Assembly (NCBI GenBank): GCA_027488935.1
Contig: JAIYAP010000047.1
Span: 1-64,000, forward strand
Length of the DNA: 64,000 bases
Origin: Saprospiraceae bacterium
GTDB lineage: Bacteria; Bacteroidota; Bacteroidia; Chitinophagales; Saprospiraceae
Direction: 5' to 3'
Shown here piece by piece: positions 1-9,683 of the stretch (position 1 is the stretch's first letter; each line of letters opens with the position of its first letter). Made by a program: the position numbers and the translations under genes. Under the pieces are notes generated by a model, which saw nothing but the letters and a program-made list of their open reading frames with translations, did not search any database and was not told where the DNA came from.

Positions 1-444
1 ATTTGAGAAATAATTGGTGTATCGATTGCTTTGCATCTCTTTTGCCCAATAGTCATCATGTTGGCCTAATGGGCAGCTGCGCGTTTCAGCCTTTTCGATG
101 GTATATGTTTCGGTGGCCAACGCCTGCTGCAAGGAAGTGCAGCTACTGCCGACCGAACACAGCCCGACTGCCAAAAACATTAAATGGATGAAATTGTGGC
201 GGATTTTATGCTTCGTACGGTTCAAGCCGGAGCAGGACTTCACTACATAGAAAATAAAAAACATGCCTGCCAAAACAATGACGCCAGCCAGCGTAAAAAG
301 TGCAATTTGTTCCAGATTGTCCACCGTGGCGGCCAGTTCAGAATGTTCTACTCGTGTAGTGGCGATTTGTGCAGGTGTTTGAGCGGAAAGCGCAGTGACG
401 CTGGCAACACTCAACAAGGCTGTGAAAAAAAGATTGTTTGACAT
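1..444 (-). CDS. Hypothetical membrane protein, 3' end cut by window edge
   Basis: An open frame of 148 codons starts at ATG 444 and runs off the left edge without a stop. The N-terminus has a hydrophobic Sec-type signal ending in LSAQ. A short acidic stretch follows, then a strong transmembrane segment at about residues 48-68 and a second hydrophobic stretch at about 88-104 with a lipobox-like VGSSCTS. No family was recognised. The hydrophobic segments in phase with a clean start make it more credible than the overlapping plus-strand frames. It is transcribed away from the Uma2 gene, from a 190-bp intergenic region. Function unknown. Confidence 0.6.
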   Translation of the reverse strand, partial: MSNNLFFTALLSVASVTALSAQTPAQIATTRVEHSELAATVDNLEQIALFTLAGVIVLAGMFFIFYVVKSCSGLNRTKHKIRHNFIHLMFLAVGLCSVGSSCTSLQQALATETYTIEKAETRSCPLGQHDDYWAKEMQSNRYTNYFSN

Positions 445-600
445 AGTGTTCGATTTGGCTTTGAAAAAATTGTTTGTTTGAATGATACAAAGGTCAGGAC
501 ATAAGGAAGGTCGGACAACCACATGAGCATGGGGGGTGCTCGTGTGATTGTCGAATGGAAAACCCTGAAAAACGTGAACCTGAAATGCCCTGAAAATCCA

Positions 601-608
601 TATCTTTG
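601..608 (+). promoter_or_regulatory. Bacteroidota -7 element for the Uma2 gene
   Basis: TATCTTTG matches the Bacteroidota -7 consensus TAnnTTTG and lies 26 bp before the ATG at 635. No clear -33 TTTG is seen at the expected 19-21 bp distance, so this is a half-match. Confidence 0.4.
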
Positions 609-634
609 CAACCGAAACATTCATTTCGTTGCTT

Positions 635-1219
635 ATGGCCATCACATCGCTTGACCAACTTGATCCTAACGGAACTTATACCTACGCCGACTACCTACTA
701 TGGCAATTTACAGAGCGTGTGGAACTGCTGCGCGGCAGAATCCGGAAAATGGCTGCGCCTAATCGAAAGCATCAGGATATCAGCGGGAAAATACAATACG
801 CCCTGATGACGGCTTTGTTGAAAAGCCACTGTAAGGTGTACAATGCCCCTTTCGACGTTCGTCTCACCAGAATGCGCGATGATAAAGAAGTAAAAACAGT
901 AGTTCAGCCCGATCTCTGCGTAATCTGCGATCTTTCTAAGTTAGATACCCGCGGCTGCAATGGCGCACCCGACCTCATCATTGAAATCCTTTCGCCAGGC
1001 AATAGCCGCACCGAGATGAGGGACAAGTTTGAACTCTATCAGGAAGCCGGTGTCCTTGAATACTGGATCGTCAACCCAAGCGAAAAAATGATCCAGGTAT
1101 TTCAACTCAATGAACAAGGTCGCTACATCGGCCTGCCGCCTGTAGTGGAGGGCGATATCCTCACTACGCCCATCGTGCCCAATCTGGAAGTAGATGTGAC
1201 AGAAGTATTTGCCGATTGA
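635..1219 (+). CDS. Uma2 family endonuclease (DUF820)
   Basis: The protein has about 194 residues, the usual size for Uma2/DUF820 proteins, which carry a PD-(D/E)XK restriction-like nuclease fold. Family hallmarks visible are VVQPDLCVICD, the acidic GAPDLIIEILSPGN block, then KFELYQEAGVLEYWIVNP. D and E of these blocks and the later K would form the active site. The ATG at 635 is preferred to the TTG two codons upstream. It stands alone between a divergent membrane gene and a convergent T9SS gene, with a terminator hairpin just after it. The biological role of Uma2 proteins is not established; they are often numerous in cyanobacteria and Bacteroidota. Confidence 0.9.
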   Translation: MAITSLDQLDPNGTYTYADYLLWQFTERVELLRGRIRKMAAPNRKHQDISGKIQYALMTALLKSHCKVYNAPFDVRLTRMRDDKEVKTVVQPDLCVICDLSKLDTRGCNGAPDLIIEILSPGNSRTEMRDKFELYQEAGVLEYWIVNPSEKMIQVFQLNEQGRYIGLPPVVEGDILTTPIVPNLEVDVTEVFAD

Positions 1220-1258
1220 TGTCCCCTGCAAAGAAAGTTATGACCCGATAAAAAACAA

Positions 1259-1291
1259 ACCGCTTGCCCCTTTTAACAAGAAGCAAGCGGT
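1259..1291. terminator. Bidirectional hairpin terminator between convergent genes
   Basis: A perfect 9-bp stem (ACCGCTTGC at 1259-1267, GCAAGCGGT at 1283-1291) encloses a 15-nt loop. It sits between the Uma2 stop and the stop of the convergent T9SS gene. No long T-run follows, so it may act as an RNA-stabilising or bidirectional stop. Confidence 0.6.
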
Positions 1292-1314
1292 CTGAACAGC
1301 AATCCAACAATATA

Positions 1315-4158
1315 CTAATCCTGCTTTACAAAAGTCCCTTTCCAAGCGGGGAACGCACTCAACTTGACCACATACAAACCACCGGATAGGGCAGCGATAT
1401 CTAATTCCATTTGATCATTGCCCATACCCCACGTAACGCGTTGAACCAATTGGCCTTGCATATTATAGACCTCCAAGGTGGCATCTTTCGAAACCATCGA
1501 TTGTGCCTTGACTAAAACACGCGCACTAGACACCGTAGGGCTCAGCGACACAGCTGCCTGATCGTTGATGATTGTGGTATTTACGGTACCGTCAGAAGTT
1601 AACAACACGCCATCTGCGAGGTATTGCAAGGTAAAGTTAGGCGGCATATTGACCTGCGAAAATGTACCGGTAAAAGCACCTGTAGTCTGGATAACTTTGA
1701 TGCTGCCATTCAAACTTGCTCCTTGTGGTACCAATACATTCAACACCGCGCCTGCTTGCATATTGCCATTCACGATTAATTGGTCATATTCACCCGTATT
1801 GTTTCCCGTTACCTCTATTTCAACAACTGCAGGTGCAATCAGGTTGTCATCTATAGTCAAAACGCCGGGGGAGCAGCCGGGAGCAATGGCGCCCTCATTG
1901 GTAAAACCTGCATTAAACAAATAGATTCCCTCTCCTTTAAACACACCGCTTGGTTTGTTAAGGAACGGTACATTAAAGGCAATTTTAATGGGCTGGTTGC
2001 CACAAATGGAAAAAATACCTTCATTGGTAAAAGACGTGTAGCCATCCATGATGACGTCTTCATCTGAAATAACGTTCCAATTACCCGCATTTTTAAAGAA
2101 GCCCGTGTTGATTTCTACAATTCCACCACTCAAAGTTACATTTCCTTCATTGGTGAATGGTGCGGAAATAATCGGTCGCGTATTCTTTTCCTGAATATAC
2201 AATTGTGCTGTTTCAAAAATACGCAACGGAACATCCATGGTACCGCCGTTCCAGTTCATCGCATAGCCGATTCTTATGTTGCCACTACCTTCAAAATCGG
2301 TGTCTTCCACTTCAACTACCGTGGCTGGCTGAAAGGTTGTATTTAATCGAACCAACGAGGCTTTGAATACATATTGGGCAGCAGGTGGCAATACAATAAA
2401 CGTTTCCAAAGCGCCTTGTACGACGCTGAATTTTGAAATATTATTCAAAACAGTGCCCTGCTGAAAGGTTGTTTTACCATAAAGAACGGATAACTGATCC
2501 AACCCTGTGGTTTGAGCACCGTTTTTAAAGGTAGCGTTAGACAATCTCAATTTACTACCTGTCTGGCCGATTATTGCATTTTTCTGTACAAAATCACCTG
2601 AAACATCCAAGGTTTTGTCGGCATCAATGTTAATAATGCCGTTGTTCTCCATGATTGCGTTGATGCTAGACAAACTGGATTTTAAATTCAACGTACCGTT
2701 ATTGGTAATATTCACATCGACAACAGGATAGTTGTTGTAACCCTGGATATTCACCGAGTCTCCTGTAATATTCCAGGTTCCATTGTTAATAATACCCGGA
2801 GCAGAAGTACCGATCGAACCTCCTTTTTGCGTAAAATTGATGGTTCCGTTGTTGATTAAATTGGAAACGCCCAGGCTTTTTACGGATAAAATGGTACTTG
2901 GACTGAGCGTAACTTCCACAAAGCCTCCAAAATATCCTGAATTAACCATCAAATTGGGTGTATTGAACAATATTTTGCAGTTTCCGTCGAAGGAACCGCC
3001 TTCTATAAGAAAATTTCCCGTGAAGTTTTGATCTACATCGGTTTGTATGGTTGCCCGTATTTCGTAATTTGCCGTCGGCGGCAAAACAATGCCTAAATCG
3101 ATGACCCCGGAATTGAATATAAAATTTTGTACCGTCGAAACATTACATCCCGCTTTTAAAGCCAAACTGCTGGTATTTGTTGTTTGCAAGGTTGGTACAT
3201 CAATCGAAGAACCGGGAAAAAACGTGGAGCCGGTACTAAAATAATACCCGGAAACTTCCAACACAGCGCCGGAAGGGCCACTTATGGTGCCATAATGGTC
3301 CAATGCCAGTAAGGAAATTTTTGAAGGCCCATTCAGTTTAATTGTTCCGTTATTGACCATTTTTTTAGTCATACCAATACTTACCACATAGGACGCTAAT
3401 TCAATGGTGCCTGCATTAAAAACCACCGAGTCCTGAAAATAACCGTTAAAATTTAAGACTTCATTTACGGCACTGATGTTCCAAATTCCTTCATTGATGA
3501 TCGAACTGCCATTGGATGAAAGACTCCCTTTTTGCCAATTAAACGTTCCTTTATTTACGAGCCTTCCAAGGTTTACGGAAAAGTTTGGGCTATTAATATT
3601 AAGTACGGCACCTGGATTAATGTAAAGAGCGCCAATCAAGTTGCCTTCTTTCTGCGTAAGTGTGCCATTTACAATGACGTTCAGCCCTGAAAAAGCCTGC
3701 GCCTCCATGATGAGGTTACCATTGACAATCAAATCCTGGTAAAAATAAATCCCCGTGTAGGGATTAGAAAAATTGTCATCCGTCATAATTGCGTTTGCGC
3801 CGGCAGCAATCACCAAACGCATTTGCCAGGACATAGGGTAACGGACATCTAAATTTTCGGTAACGGTCAGCGTTCCTGATCCAAAAATATAGGCTAATCC
3901 ATTGACGGTAAATGACTTAACCGTAATATCACCTCCTGCATTCAAGGAAGTGGTTTCGGCACCATTGATAATCACCGCATCATTTGCACCGGGTATGCCA
4001 TTGGGCGTCCAAATGGAAGCATCTGACCAATTGAGGGAAGCATAGGCTCCTGCATTGAGGGTGTAGGTGGTGGCATTGGCGCGTGTTTGGGCGCACACAA
4101 GGACACACATGAAAATCAGGAACTTCAGAATGTTTTTGTTCAGTAGCATTGTGCGCAT
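1315..4158 (-). CDS. T9SS-sorted surface protein with beta-strand repeats
   Basis: This 947-residue secreted protein begins with a signal peptide (about residues 1-29, ending TRANA). Many short repeats of the form 'NNGTIN' / 'NEGIWN' / 'NNGTLN' follow, typical of parallel beta-helix or autotransporter-like surface repeats. At about residues 790-860 there is a segment resembling the autotransporter-repeat tail (EVTGNNTGEYDQLIVNG, then ADGVLLTSDG). The last ~80 residues form a type A T9SS sorting domain (LEVYNMQGQLVQRV ... GGLYVVKLSA ... GTFVKQD). It should cross the outer membrane by T9SS and be surface anchored or released. A second in-frame ATG lies three codons in (4149). Possible roles are adhesion or matrix binding; none is proven. 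Confidence 0.88.
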   Translation of the reverse strand: MRTMLLNKNILKFLIFMCVLVCAQTRANATTYTLNAGAYASLNWSDASIWTPNGIPGANDAVIINGAETTSLNAGGDITVKSFTVNGLAYIFGSGTLTVTENLDVRYPMSWQMRLVIAAGANAIMTDDNFSNPYTGIYFYQDLIVNGNLIMEAQAFSGLNVIVNGTLTQKEGNLIGALYINPGAVLNINSPNFSVNLGRLVNKGTFNWQKGSLSSNGSSIINEGIWNISAVNEVLNFNGYFQDSVVFNAGTIELASYVVSIGMTKKMVNNGTIKLNGPSKISLLALDHYGTISGPSGAVLEVSGYYFSTGSTFFPGSSIDVPTLQTTNTSSLALKAGCNVSTVQNFIFNSGVIDLGIVLPPTANYEIRATIQTDVDQNFTGNFLIEGGSFDGNCKILFNTPNLMVNSGYFGGFVEVTLSPSTILSVKSLGVSNLINNGTINFTQKGGSIGTSAPGIINNGTWNITGDSVNIQGYNNYPVVDVNITNNGTLNLKSSLSSINAIMENNGIINIDADKTLDVSGDFVQKNAIIGQTGSKLRLSNATFKNGAQTTGLDQLSVLYGKTTFQQGTVLNNISKFSVVQGALETFIVLPPAAQYVFKASLVRLNTTFQPATVVEVEDTDFEGSGNIRIGYAMNWNGGTMDVPLRIFETAQLYIQEKNTRPIISAPFTNEGNVTLSGGIVEINTGFFKNAGNWNVISDEDVIMDGYTSFTNEGIFSICGNQPIKIAFNVPFLNKPSGVFKGEGIYLFNAGFTNEGAIAPGCSPGVLTIDDNLIAPAVVEIEVTGNNTGEYDQLIVNGNMQAGAVLNVLVPQGASLNGSIKVIQTTGAFTGTFSQVNMPPNFTLQYLADGVLLTSDGTVNTTIINDQAAVSLSPTVSSARVLVKAQSMVSKDATLEVYNMQGQLVQRVTWGMGNDQMELDIAALSGGLYVVKLSAFPAWKGTFVKQD

Positions 4159-4459
4159 ATTTTAGTTTTGCTTTAAAACGCAGCGACCAACACTTGGTTT
4201 CGTTTATTTTACTTTATACCCGTTTTTCTTTGCTTTGGCTATTTTTAGTCAAATACTTAGACTGTAGCAGACATTTAAATAATCTTGTAGCCTATATGTT
4301 ATGAGGGAACTTAAGTACCATTTATGCCAAACCATGGTATACTTCGCGCAACAAAATTTTGGGCGTGGCCTTTAGCTAAGTCATTGGTACTCAGCATGAC
4401 AATGCGTGCAGCCTTTCAGGCGGCGCTCAATATAACGATATTTACTTCTGATGTCATTG
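4159..4459. other. Intergenic stretch, no gene recognised
   Basis: This 301-bp AT-rich region separates the T9SS gene from the small PIN-partner gene. It would hold the promoter of the minus-strand T9SS gene. A short imperfect hairpin lies near 4410-4430 (GCAGCC/GGCGGC). No convincing reading frame, IS end or RNA gene was seen. Confidence 0.5.
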
Positions 4460-4621
4460 TTACTGTCCAACAAGTTTTGTTTTGTTATCAGCGAGTTTTT
4501 GTTTGATATACGCCTTCAATTCTTCAAAAGTCATATCTTGAGTTTCAGTGCTTATTTTTGCTCTGATGTCTCTCATCATTTTTACAGCATCAAACTGTTT
4601 TTCTTTTTTATTCATTTCCAT
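4460..4621 (-). CDS. Small antitoxin-like partner of the PIN protein
   Basis: A 53-codon frame runs on the minus strand from ATG 4621 (or ATG 4615) to TAA at 4460-4462. Its start overlaps the stop codon of the PIN gene, which implies translational coupling. The product is short, highly charged and probably helical (KKEKQFDAVKMMRDIRAKIS, then MTFEELKAYIKQKL). This resembles the tiny proteins that accompany this class of PIN gene as presumed antitoxins. The toxin-first order is the reverse of most type II modules. No named family could be assigned by eye. Confidence 0.7.
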   Translation of the reverse strand: MEMNKKEKQFDAVKMMRDIRAKISTETQDMTFEELKAYIKQKLADNKTKLVGQ

Positions 4622-5072
4622 AATTTACTAAGTCTTTTGGGCTTCTTATTTCAATCATTGAATATCCAAGTCGCAAATTCACAGAATTGTAGCCCTTAAT
4701 CCTGTCAAGATTTACGATATGTTTAAAGTTCCAACTTGCTAAAACGTCCACCTTGTGAATAGTTGCTAATGCAATGTGACGGCAGTCTTCCAAACTTGTT
4801 TTACCAACTACTTTTCCATCTATGTAAGTGTCAGCAAGTTTTATGGCTTCTTCGGTCAGTTCAACTCTTTGAAATTTGTCCGATGAGTACTTTAATAAAT
4901 GTTCTCTAACCTGTTCTGGCGCGTTTATTAACTCTAAGTCGAGCAAGTCAGAAATCACAAAAATAATTTCGTTATTGTCTAGGCGCTCAAATAACTTTAT
5001 GGTCGCTTCTTTGAACTCTTCGTCAAAGTAACCGCCAACTACTGAGGTATCAATGTAAATTCTCTGTTTCAT
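4608..5072 (-). CDS. PIN domain protein, probable type II toxin RNase
   Basis: A single 154-residue PIN domain. The conserved acidic residues of the PIN nuclease site are visible: D in YIDTSVVGGYFD near the N-terminus, E at LLDLELINAP, D in SLEDCRHIALA, and a C-terminal ASWNFKHIVN block typical of the family. PIN toxins cleave RNA using Mg/Mn. It overlaps the small gene downstream (toxin first, partner second). A Bacteroidota-type promoter lies directly upstream, in the gap after jetD. Its proximity to Wadjet suggests a defence or stabilisation context. Confidence 0.88.
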   Translation of the reverse strand: MKQRIYIDTSVVGGYFDEEFKEATIKLFERLDNNEIIFVISDLLDLELINAPEQVREHLLKYSSDKFQRVELTEEAIKLADTYIDGKVVGKTSLEDCRHIALATIHKVDVLASWNFKHIVNLDRIKGYNSVNLRLGYSMIEIRSPKDLVNYGNE

Positions 5073-5086
5073 TTATTTTGTCCCTA

Positions 5087-5117
5087 CAAAGATAGATGAA
5101 AATTTGCTGGTTGAAAA
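5087..5117 (-). promoter_or_regulatory. Promoter of the PIN toxin gene
   Basis: On the minus strand a TATCTTTG -7 element (5087-5094) follows a TTTTC -33-like element (5113-5117) at 18-bp spacing. The predicted start is only about 10 nt from the ATG at 5072, giving a very short leader. Confidence 0.5.
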
Positions 5118-5121
5118 TTTT

Positions 5122-6279
5122 TTAATCGCCTATGCGGCCCACAGCCTCCCCCACCCATCTATCCAATACTTTTTCCTGCTCCAAACGTTTTGTATGCAAC
5201 TGCAACCATTGAAATGCCTCGGCTTCTGAATCGGTCAGGTGCATGGGCTGCGCACCTCGAAAAGGCTTCCCCGCCCCGAGCTGGGCTTCATGCGCAAGCA
5301 GGGTTTTATTGTCCATCATTATTGATACGGTATGCGGAAATACCGACCGCACCAAACTCAGGATCGACAAACCATGCGTGTCCAAATCGCCCCAGTAAAT
5401 CAAGGGAATTTGTTGCAACCACGCAGCCTGTTTGAGTAAAGCAACTCCGTACCCGCCGCCAAAAACCACGATGGCATCCGGCAACGCTATTTGCAAAAGT
5501 TGCAACACACTGTGCCGGTTTTCGACGATAAACATGCGTTTTACGGGCAACATTTGCACTGCGAATTGGGCTGCCGGAAAGGCAAGGGCTGTATAACCAC
5601 GAAAATAACGCACGATTTCAGGGTCGTTCCAGTAACAGGCTACAAATGGTTCCTGCTCAGGCACACGATAGCGCCGGGCAAAGGTTTTATACTGCGCATC
5701 GATCAACGCCGCTGGGAGGGTCGCATCTATCAAGTTGCATAAAATAGGGTTGTGTTGCTCGATAAACTTGGTATCGACCTGCTCTAAAGGCCATAAACGC
5801 AGAGGAATACCGGGCTGCGGATTATCCTGCAAAAAACGCACCACCGCGAGCAATTGCGGCCAAACCGCATGGTACTGGATAATTTCTTTTACATGTGCAA
5901 TGCACCAGGCATGTAAATGGGGCGTTGTGCCACGAATCAAAGCAAGCGATTCCTGAAACTTGCGGAAGCTTTCCTCCTGTTCCGTAAATTGTAACAAGTC
6001 ATTTTCCGTATCAAATACAATGGCTTTGATGCGACTTTGTTGCTGTGCACTGCGCGCACTGGGTGCCTCTAACTCAATCCGATAACCTAACCCTTTTTTG
6101 TCTTTGGAAGCATTGGCTAATTCGGTCAAATTGTCCCAGCGCTCCGAATTTACAGCCTTACTATCACCAATGCGCGGGATAACCAAGGCTTGATAAGGCG
6201 CATCTGCTTCGGCGATGTCCTCGAGCCAATCGTACAAATGGCGCAAGGCTTTTTTGTGGATTTTGGCGAGCGTAATCAT
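5122..6279 (-). CDS. jetD: Wadjet subunit JetD (DUF3322/DUF2220, Toprim nuclease)
   Basis: JetD is the DNA-cleaving subunit of Wadjet, which detects and cuts closed circular plasmid DNA after loop extrusion by JetABC. The 385-residue protein has an N-terminal DUF3322-type region. Its C-terminal Toprim-like domain (DUF2220) shows the glutamate in IVENRHS (E253), the glycine turn FGGGYG (about 273-278) and the DxD pair in YWGDLDTHG (D298, D300), which would bind the catalytic metals. The start ATG overlaps the jetC stop by 4 bp. It is the last gene of a four-gene operon in the order A-B-C-D, as in type I Wadjet. Confidence 0.93.
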   Translation of the reverse strand: MITLAKIHKKALRHLYDWLEDIAEADAPYQALVIPRIGDSKAVNSERWDNLTELANASKDKKGLGYRIELEAPSARSAQQQSRIKAIVFDTENDLLQFTEQEESFRKFQESLALIRGTTPHLHAWCIAHVKEIIQYHAVWPQLLAVVRFLQDNPQPGIPLRLWPLEQVDTKFIEQHNPILCNLIDATLPAALIDAQYKTFARRYRVPEQEPFVACYWNDPEIVRYFRGYTALAFPAAQFAVQMLPVKRMFIVENRHSVLQLLQIALPDAIVVFGGGYGVALLKQAAWLQQIPLIYWGDLDTHGLSILSLVRSVFPHTVSIMMDNKTLLAHEAQLGAGKPFRGAQPMHLTDSEAEAFQWLQLHTKRLEQEKVLDRWVGEAVGRIGD

Positions 6280-9200
6280 TTCAGCGGGGGCTGCATCAGT
6301 TCTTTTACGGAATAAACATGAACCACCGAGCGCGGCGGCATTTCAGATTCTTTTTGCACATAAATCAGGTGGCTCATTTGTTTTTCCCCAATTTTAATGC
6401 TGGTATTGGGCGTAATAATGAGCATCTGGAAATGCAAATTCCCCAGCAAATTGAGCAAATAGGCGCTGTTTTCGGGGTCTAATTTGCTGAATGCTTCATC
6501 GACCACGATAAAACGAAAAGAACGGGCATTGCGATTGTCGGCACTGATATTAAACTGATAGGTAAGCGCGGCCGCCAATACGGTGTAGGTAAGTTTGGCC
6601 TGCTCGCCACCCGATTTTCCACTGGTGCTGTCTTGCAAAGAACCACTCACGGGCGTGTCGTCGCTCTGATAAACTTGTTGTGTTTTGAAATTCAGCCAGT
6701 TGCGCACATCGGTCACTTCTTTGCGCCAATCCGGATAATCCTCCAAGCGTTTGATCAGGGCACCTATTTTTTGAACGGTTTCGCGCCATATTTCAAATTG
6801 TTCGGCTGCGGAGGCCATCTGGAATGCCGCCCGGTCGTAATCCCAATGATGGAGGTGATGGAAAAACTCCCCTATTCGTCCTTTTTTGGTACCTTCTTCC
6901 ATGACAACCTGGAGGTAGGTATTTCGGGTATACGGCAGCGCACGCAAGGAGCGATTGATGTTGAGAATATTGTCTTTGTGGTCGAGCAATTGTTCTTCCA
7001 GTTGCTGTTGAAATACCTGCATGGCATTTCCGATGTCCTGGCTTGCCCGCGCCCGGTAGCGTTCGCGCAATTCGGGCAATTGGTCGGTTTGAATCCGTTC
7101 CAGCAAGGCGGTATAATCGCCGATATTGTCAATATGGGGGTCGCCGAGGCCATCGGTATCATTGGGCCAGGCAGGATATTGATCGAGTATTGCCTTGCTT
7201 GGATTTTTAAAGGCCTGCATCAAGCGTTCCAGGGCGTTTTTTAATTCCGCCTTCTTGTCTTTTAATTGGTCAATCTGTTTTTGCGCCTCACTTCTATGTC
7301 CGCGTTCTATCGCGGCGATGGTATCCAGTTGCAATGTGGGCACGTCAGCAAAGTACTGGGCAAGCGTGCTATAGGTAGGGTGTTGCTCGTCGAATTGCGC
7401 GGCGTCTGTGCGTTTCAGGATGCGTTCTGCTTCGAATTTGCGTATATCGCTTCGAATATTTTCCTGTTGTTGTAACACCCCATCGCGTTTTGCGCTGGTT
7501 GTTTTAATGGCCGCTTTTACCTTATTTTCTTGCTCTTTTAAAACATCCAGTTCGGAAGAGGCTTTACGGAGTGCTTCCATTTGAACAATAAGTTCCTGAA
7601 TTTCCACTTCAACACTGCGTACATCAATGCTTGAAAAATCAGCAATATCTTTCAGACGCACCAGATCGGCTATTTTTTGATCTAATGCCTGGATGTTTTT
7701 TCCGATTGGAAGTATTCTTTCTGCTAATTGATTAAGTTCGTGTTGTTGTGCGCGCAATTCTGTTTCCAGGCGGCGTATTTTATCAGCGTTGTCCCAACCA
7801 AGTACGGTCGAAAACCGCTGTTTCCGATCATCTTTTTGGTGTTGTTTGCCACTTTTATACAGTCCTTCCGGGGTAAGTGCCTTTGGTTTGCGTTCGTATT
7901 CCGCGTTGTCTTCCGTGCAATAATGCGGGTAACGGACATTCAGTTCTCCACGCAACCAGTTGGCAAACGCCGATTGTGGCTGCACTTCCAATTTATTGGC
8001 AGCGAGCGTGCTGCTTTCGTCATTGCTCAACGCTTCACCCGCCTGATCGTCGGCTTCGATAAAACGCAACAATACGCGCAAATCATTGGAGCGCACCCAT
8101 TTAACCACTTGTCGCAGATGGCGTGGCGGCACCAGCAAATACAGGGAGAACGGTGTCAGCAGTTTTTCGAGCGCCTGCTCCCAGGTGTCGCGTTCGGATG
8201 CGCGCACCTGTACGAGTTCGCCGACGAAAGGCAATTCATTTTCCGGTATTTGGGTGCCTTGCGACAAGCGGGTGCGCATGGCGATGAGTTCGGCGGGCAG
8301 ATTGTTTCGGCGTTTTCGGAGCGATGCAAGTTCTTCTTCTAAACGATCCGCCTGTTGTGTGCGGGCGTGTTTTTCACCGACCAAATCATCCCGCAACTTG
8401 TTTTGCTTGTCTTTTTGGGCAATATATTCTTGGGCATTTTCGCCCAACTGGGCTTGTTGAGCAAAAAACAAAGCAGCATCCGGTTCGGGCTGCAGGTCGA
8501 GGGCGCGTGCAAGTAATGCATATCGGTCCGCTACTTTACGTCGGTCGACCAACCTTAATTCCGCGTTTTTTTTGTCGTTTTCTAATTCTTTCAGGCGTCG
8601 GCCTTGGTCATTGTTTTGAATTTTAGCGCCAATGTCCTTTTCGTCCTCGTGTAATTTTTCTAATTGTACATCCAGGCTTTCCAGTTCGGTTTCGGCCTGT
8701 GTTTGCCTTTGCGTTAAGGTATCCAGATGCGCATTGAGCAATTGTACATGTTGTTGCGCAAACCAGGGAGCCAGGATGCTGCGCAAGGTTTCGAAGCGCT
8801 GAAGGTCGTCGATGGTGGCAACCCATGCCGTATTTTTAGCCAGTAAGGGCATCAACATGCGCTCCTGTTCGGTGGCTTTATCCAGCGTTTGCTGGGTTTC
8901 GGCAATATCGGCGTATTCTTTTTTTAGTTGGTCAAAATACTGATCCATGTTGGCTTCATCCAACATGTGTTCGCGGATAAAAGCATCCAGGTTACCCAGC
9001 ACTTTAATGCCAGCGGTTTTGGCCAGTAAGTGTAGGGGTTTGGTACGTGCGGTTGGACTGTTGCTGCGTTCGGGTTGTCGCATCCCCAGTTTAGACTGAA
9101 AATCCTGGGCAAATTCCAAAAAAGTATCATACGCACGCGCCTGCACCGATTTCGTGATTTTGCTATTGAAGGCGCGTATATTCCCTTGAAATAGAAAATG

Positions 9201-9683
9201 TTCTTGAATATTTAAGGAAATCGGCGCTGTATAGTAGCGTTTTTGCAATTCGTTTCCTTTAAACCAGTACAAATGTGCCAGGGTGTACACCTGCTCCAGG
9301 TTGCGGTTGCGAAATACCCCTAAAAGCACGGTATAATATTCTTCAAGATCGCCACTGCTGCGGAGTTGTTCGCGTCCGCTTGCCGAGTGCCCGTACACGC
9401 CGCGCACATAATCCTCCAGTTTGCGGGTGCGTTTGCGGTCTTCCGAACCGGCGGATTGGTTGTAATAACGATCCGGACTGGGGTTGAGCAAGGTAATGAG
9501 GGCATCTACCAGGGTTGTTTTACCAGCGCCATTGGCCCCGGTAAGCAAGGCATTTTCGCCAGCCAGGGGTAATTCATATACTTTTTCGTGAAATGCCCCC
9601 CAATTGAACACTTCAAAACGGTCGAGGCGGAAACCGGCAGCATCCGCATCACTGGAAAAAAGGGTAAATTCGGGTTGGTTCAT
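6276..9683 (-). CDS. jetC: Wadjet subunit JetC (SMC/MukB-like ATPase)
   Basis: JetC is the SMC-like motor of Wadjet. The 1135-residue protein has an N-terminal Walker A GANGAGKT (residues 49-56), then long coiled-coil arms rich in E, K, Q and L with a central hinge-like region at about 470-620. The C-terminal head carries the ABC signature SGGEQ (1024-1028) and Walker B FIVVDEAF (1058-1065) followed by SKLDPENS. Length and layout match the family. It overlaps jetB by 4 bp (ATGA) and jetD by 4 bp, so stoichiometry is likely set by coupled translation. Several long antisense frames inside it are codon-bias shadows. Confidence 0.95.
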   Translation of the reverse strand: MNQPEFTLFSSDADAAGFRLDRFEVFNWGAFHEKVYELPLAGENALLTGANGAGKTTLVDALITLLNPSPDRYYNQSAGSEDRKRTRKLEDYVRGVYGHSASGREQLRSSGDLEEYYTVLLGVFRNRNLEQVYTLAHLYWFKGNELQKRYYTAPISLNIQEHFLFQGNIRAFNSKITKSVQARAYDTFLEFAQDFQSKLGMRQPERSNSPTARTKPLHLLAKTAGIKVLGNLDAFIREHMLDEANMDQYFDQLKKEYADIAETQQTLDKATEQERMLMPLLAKNTAWVATIDDLQRFETLRSILAPWFAQQHVQLLNAHLDTLTQRQTQAETELESLDVQLEKLHEDEKDIGAKIQNNDQGRRLKELENDKKNAELRLVDRRKVADRYALLARALDLQPEPDAALFFAQQAQLGENAQEYIAQKDKQNKLRDDLVGEKHARTQQADRLEEELASLRKRRNNLPAELIAMRTRLSQGTQIPENELPFVGELVQVRASERDTWEQALEKLLTPFSLYLLVPPRHLRQVVKWVRSNDLRVLLRFIEADDQAGEALSNDESSTLAANKLEVQPQSAFANWLRGELNVRYPHYCTEDNAEYERKPKALTPEGLYKSGKQHQKDDRKQRFSTVLGWDNADKIRRLETELRAQQHELNQLAERILPIGKNIQALDQKIADLVRLKDIADFSSIDVRSVEVEIQELIVQMEALRKASSELDVLKEQENKVKAAIKTTSAKRDGVLQQQENIRSDIRKFEAERILKRTDAAQFDEQHPTYSTLAQYFADVPTLQLDTIAAIERGHRSEAQKQIDQLKDKKAELKNALERLMQAFKNPSKAILDQYPAWPNDTDGLGDPHIDNIGDYTALLERIQTDQLPELRERYRARASQDIGNAMQVFQQQLEEQLLDHKDNILNINRSLRALPYTRNTYLQVVMEEGTKKGRIGEFFHHLHHWDYDRAAFQMASAAEQFEIWRETVQKIGALIKRLEDYPDWRKEVTDVRNWLNFKTQQVYQSDDTPVSGSLQDSTSGKSGGEQAKLTYTVLAAALTYQFNISADNRNARSFRFIVVDEAFSKLDPENSAYLLNLLGNLHFQMLIITPNTSIKIGEKQMSHLIYVQKESEMPPRSVVHVYSVKELMQPPLK

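Noticed and set aside
7728-8342. A 204-residue plus-strand frame
   Set aside because: It is antisense to the JetC coiled coil and has no start context or domain; a codon-bias shadow.
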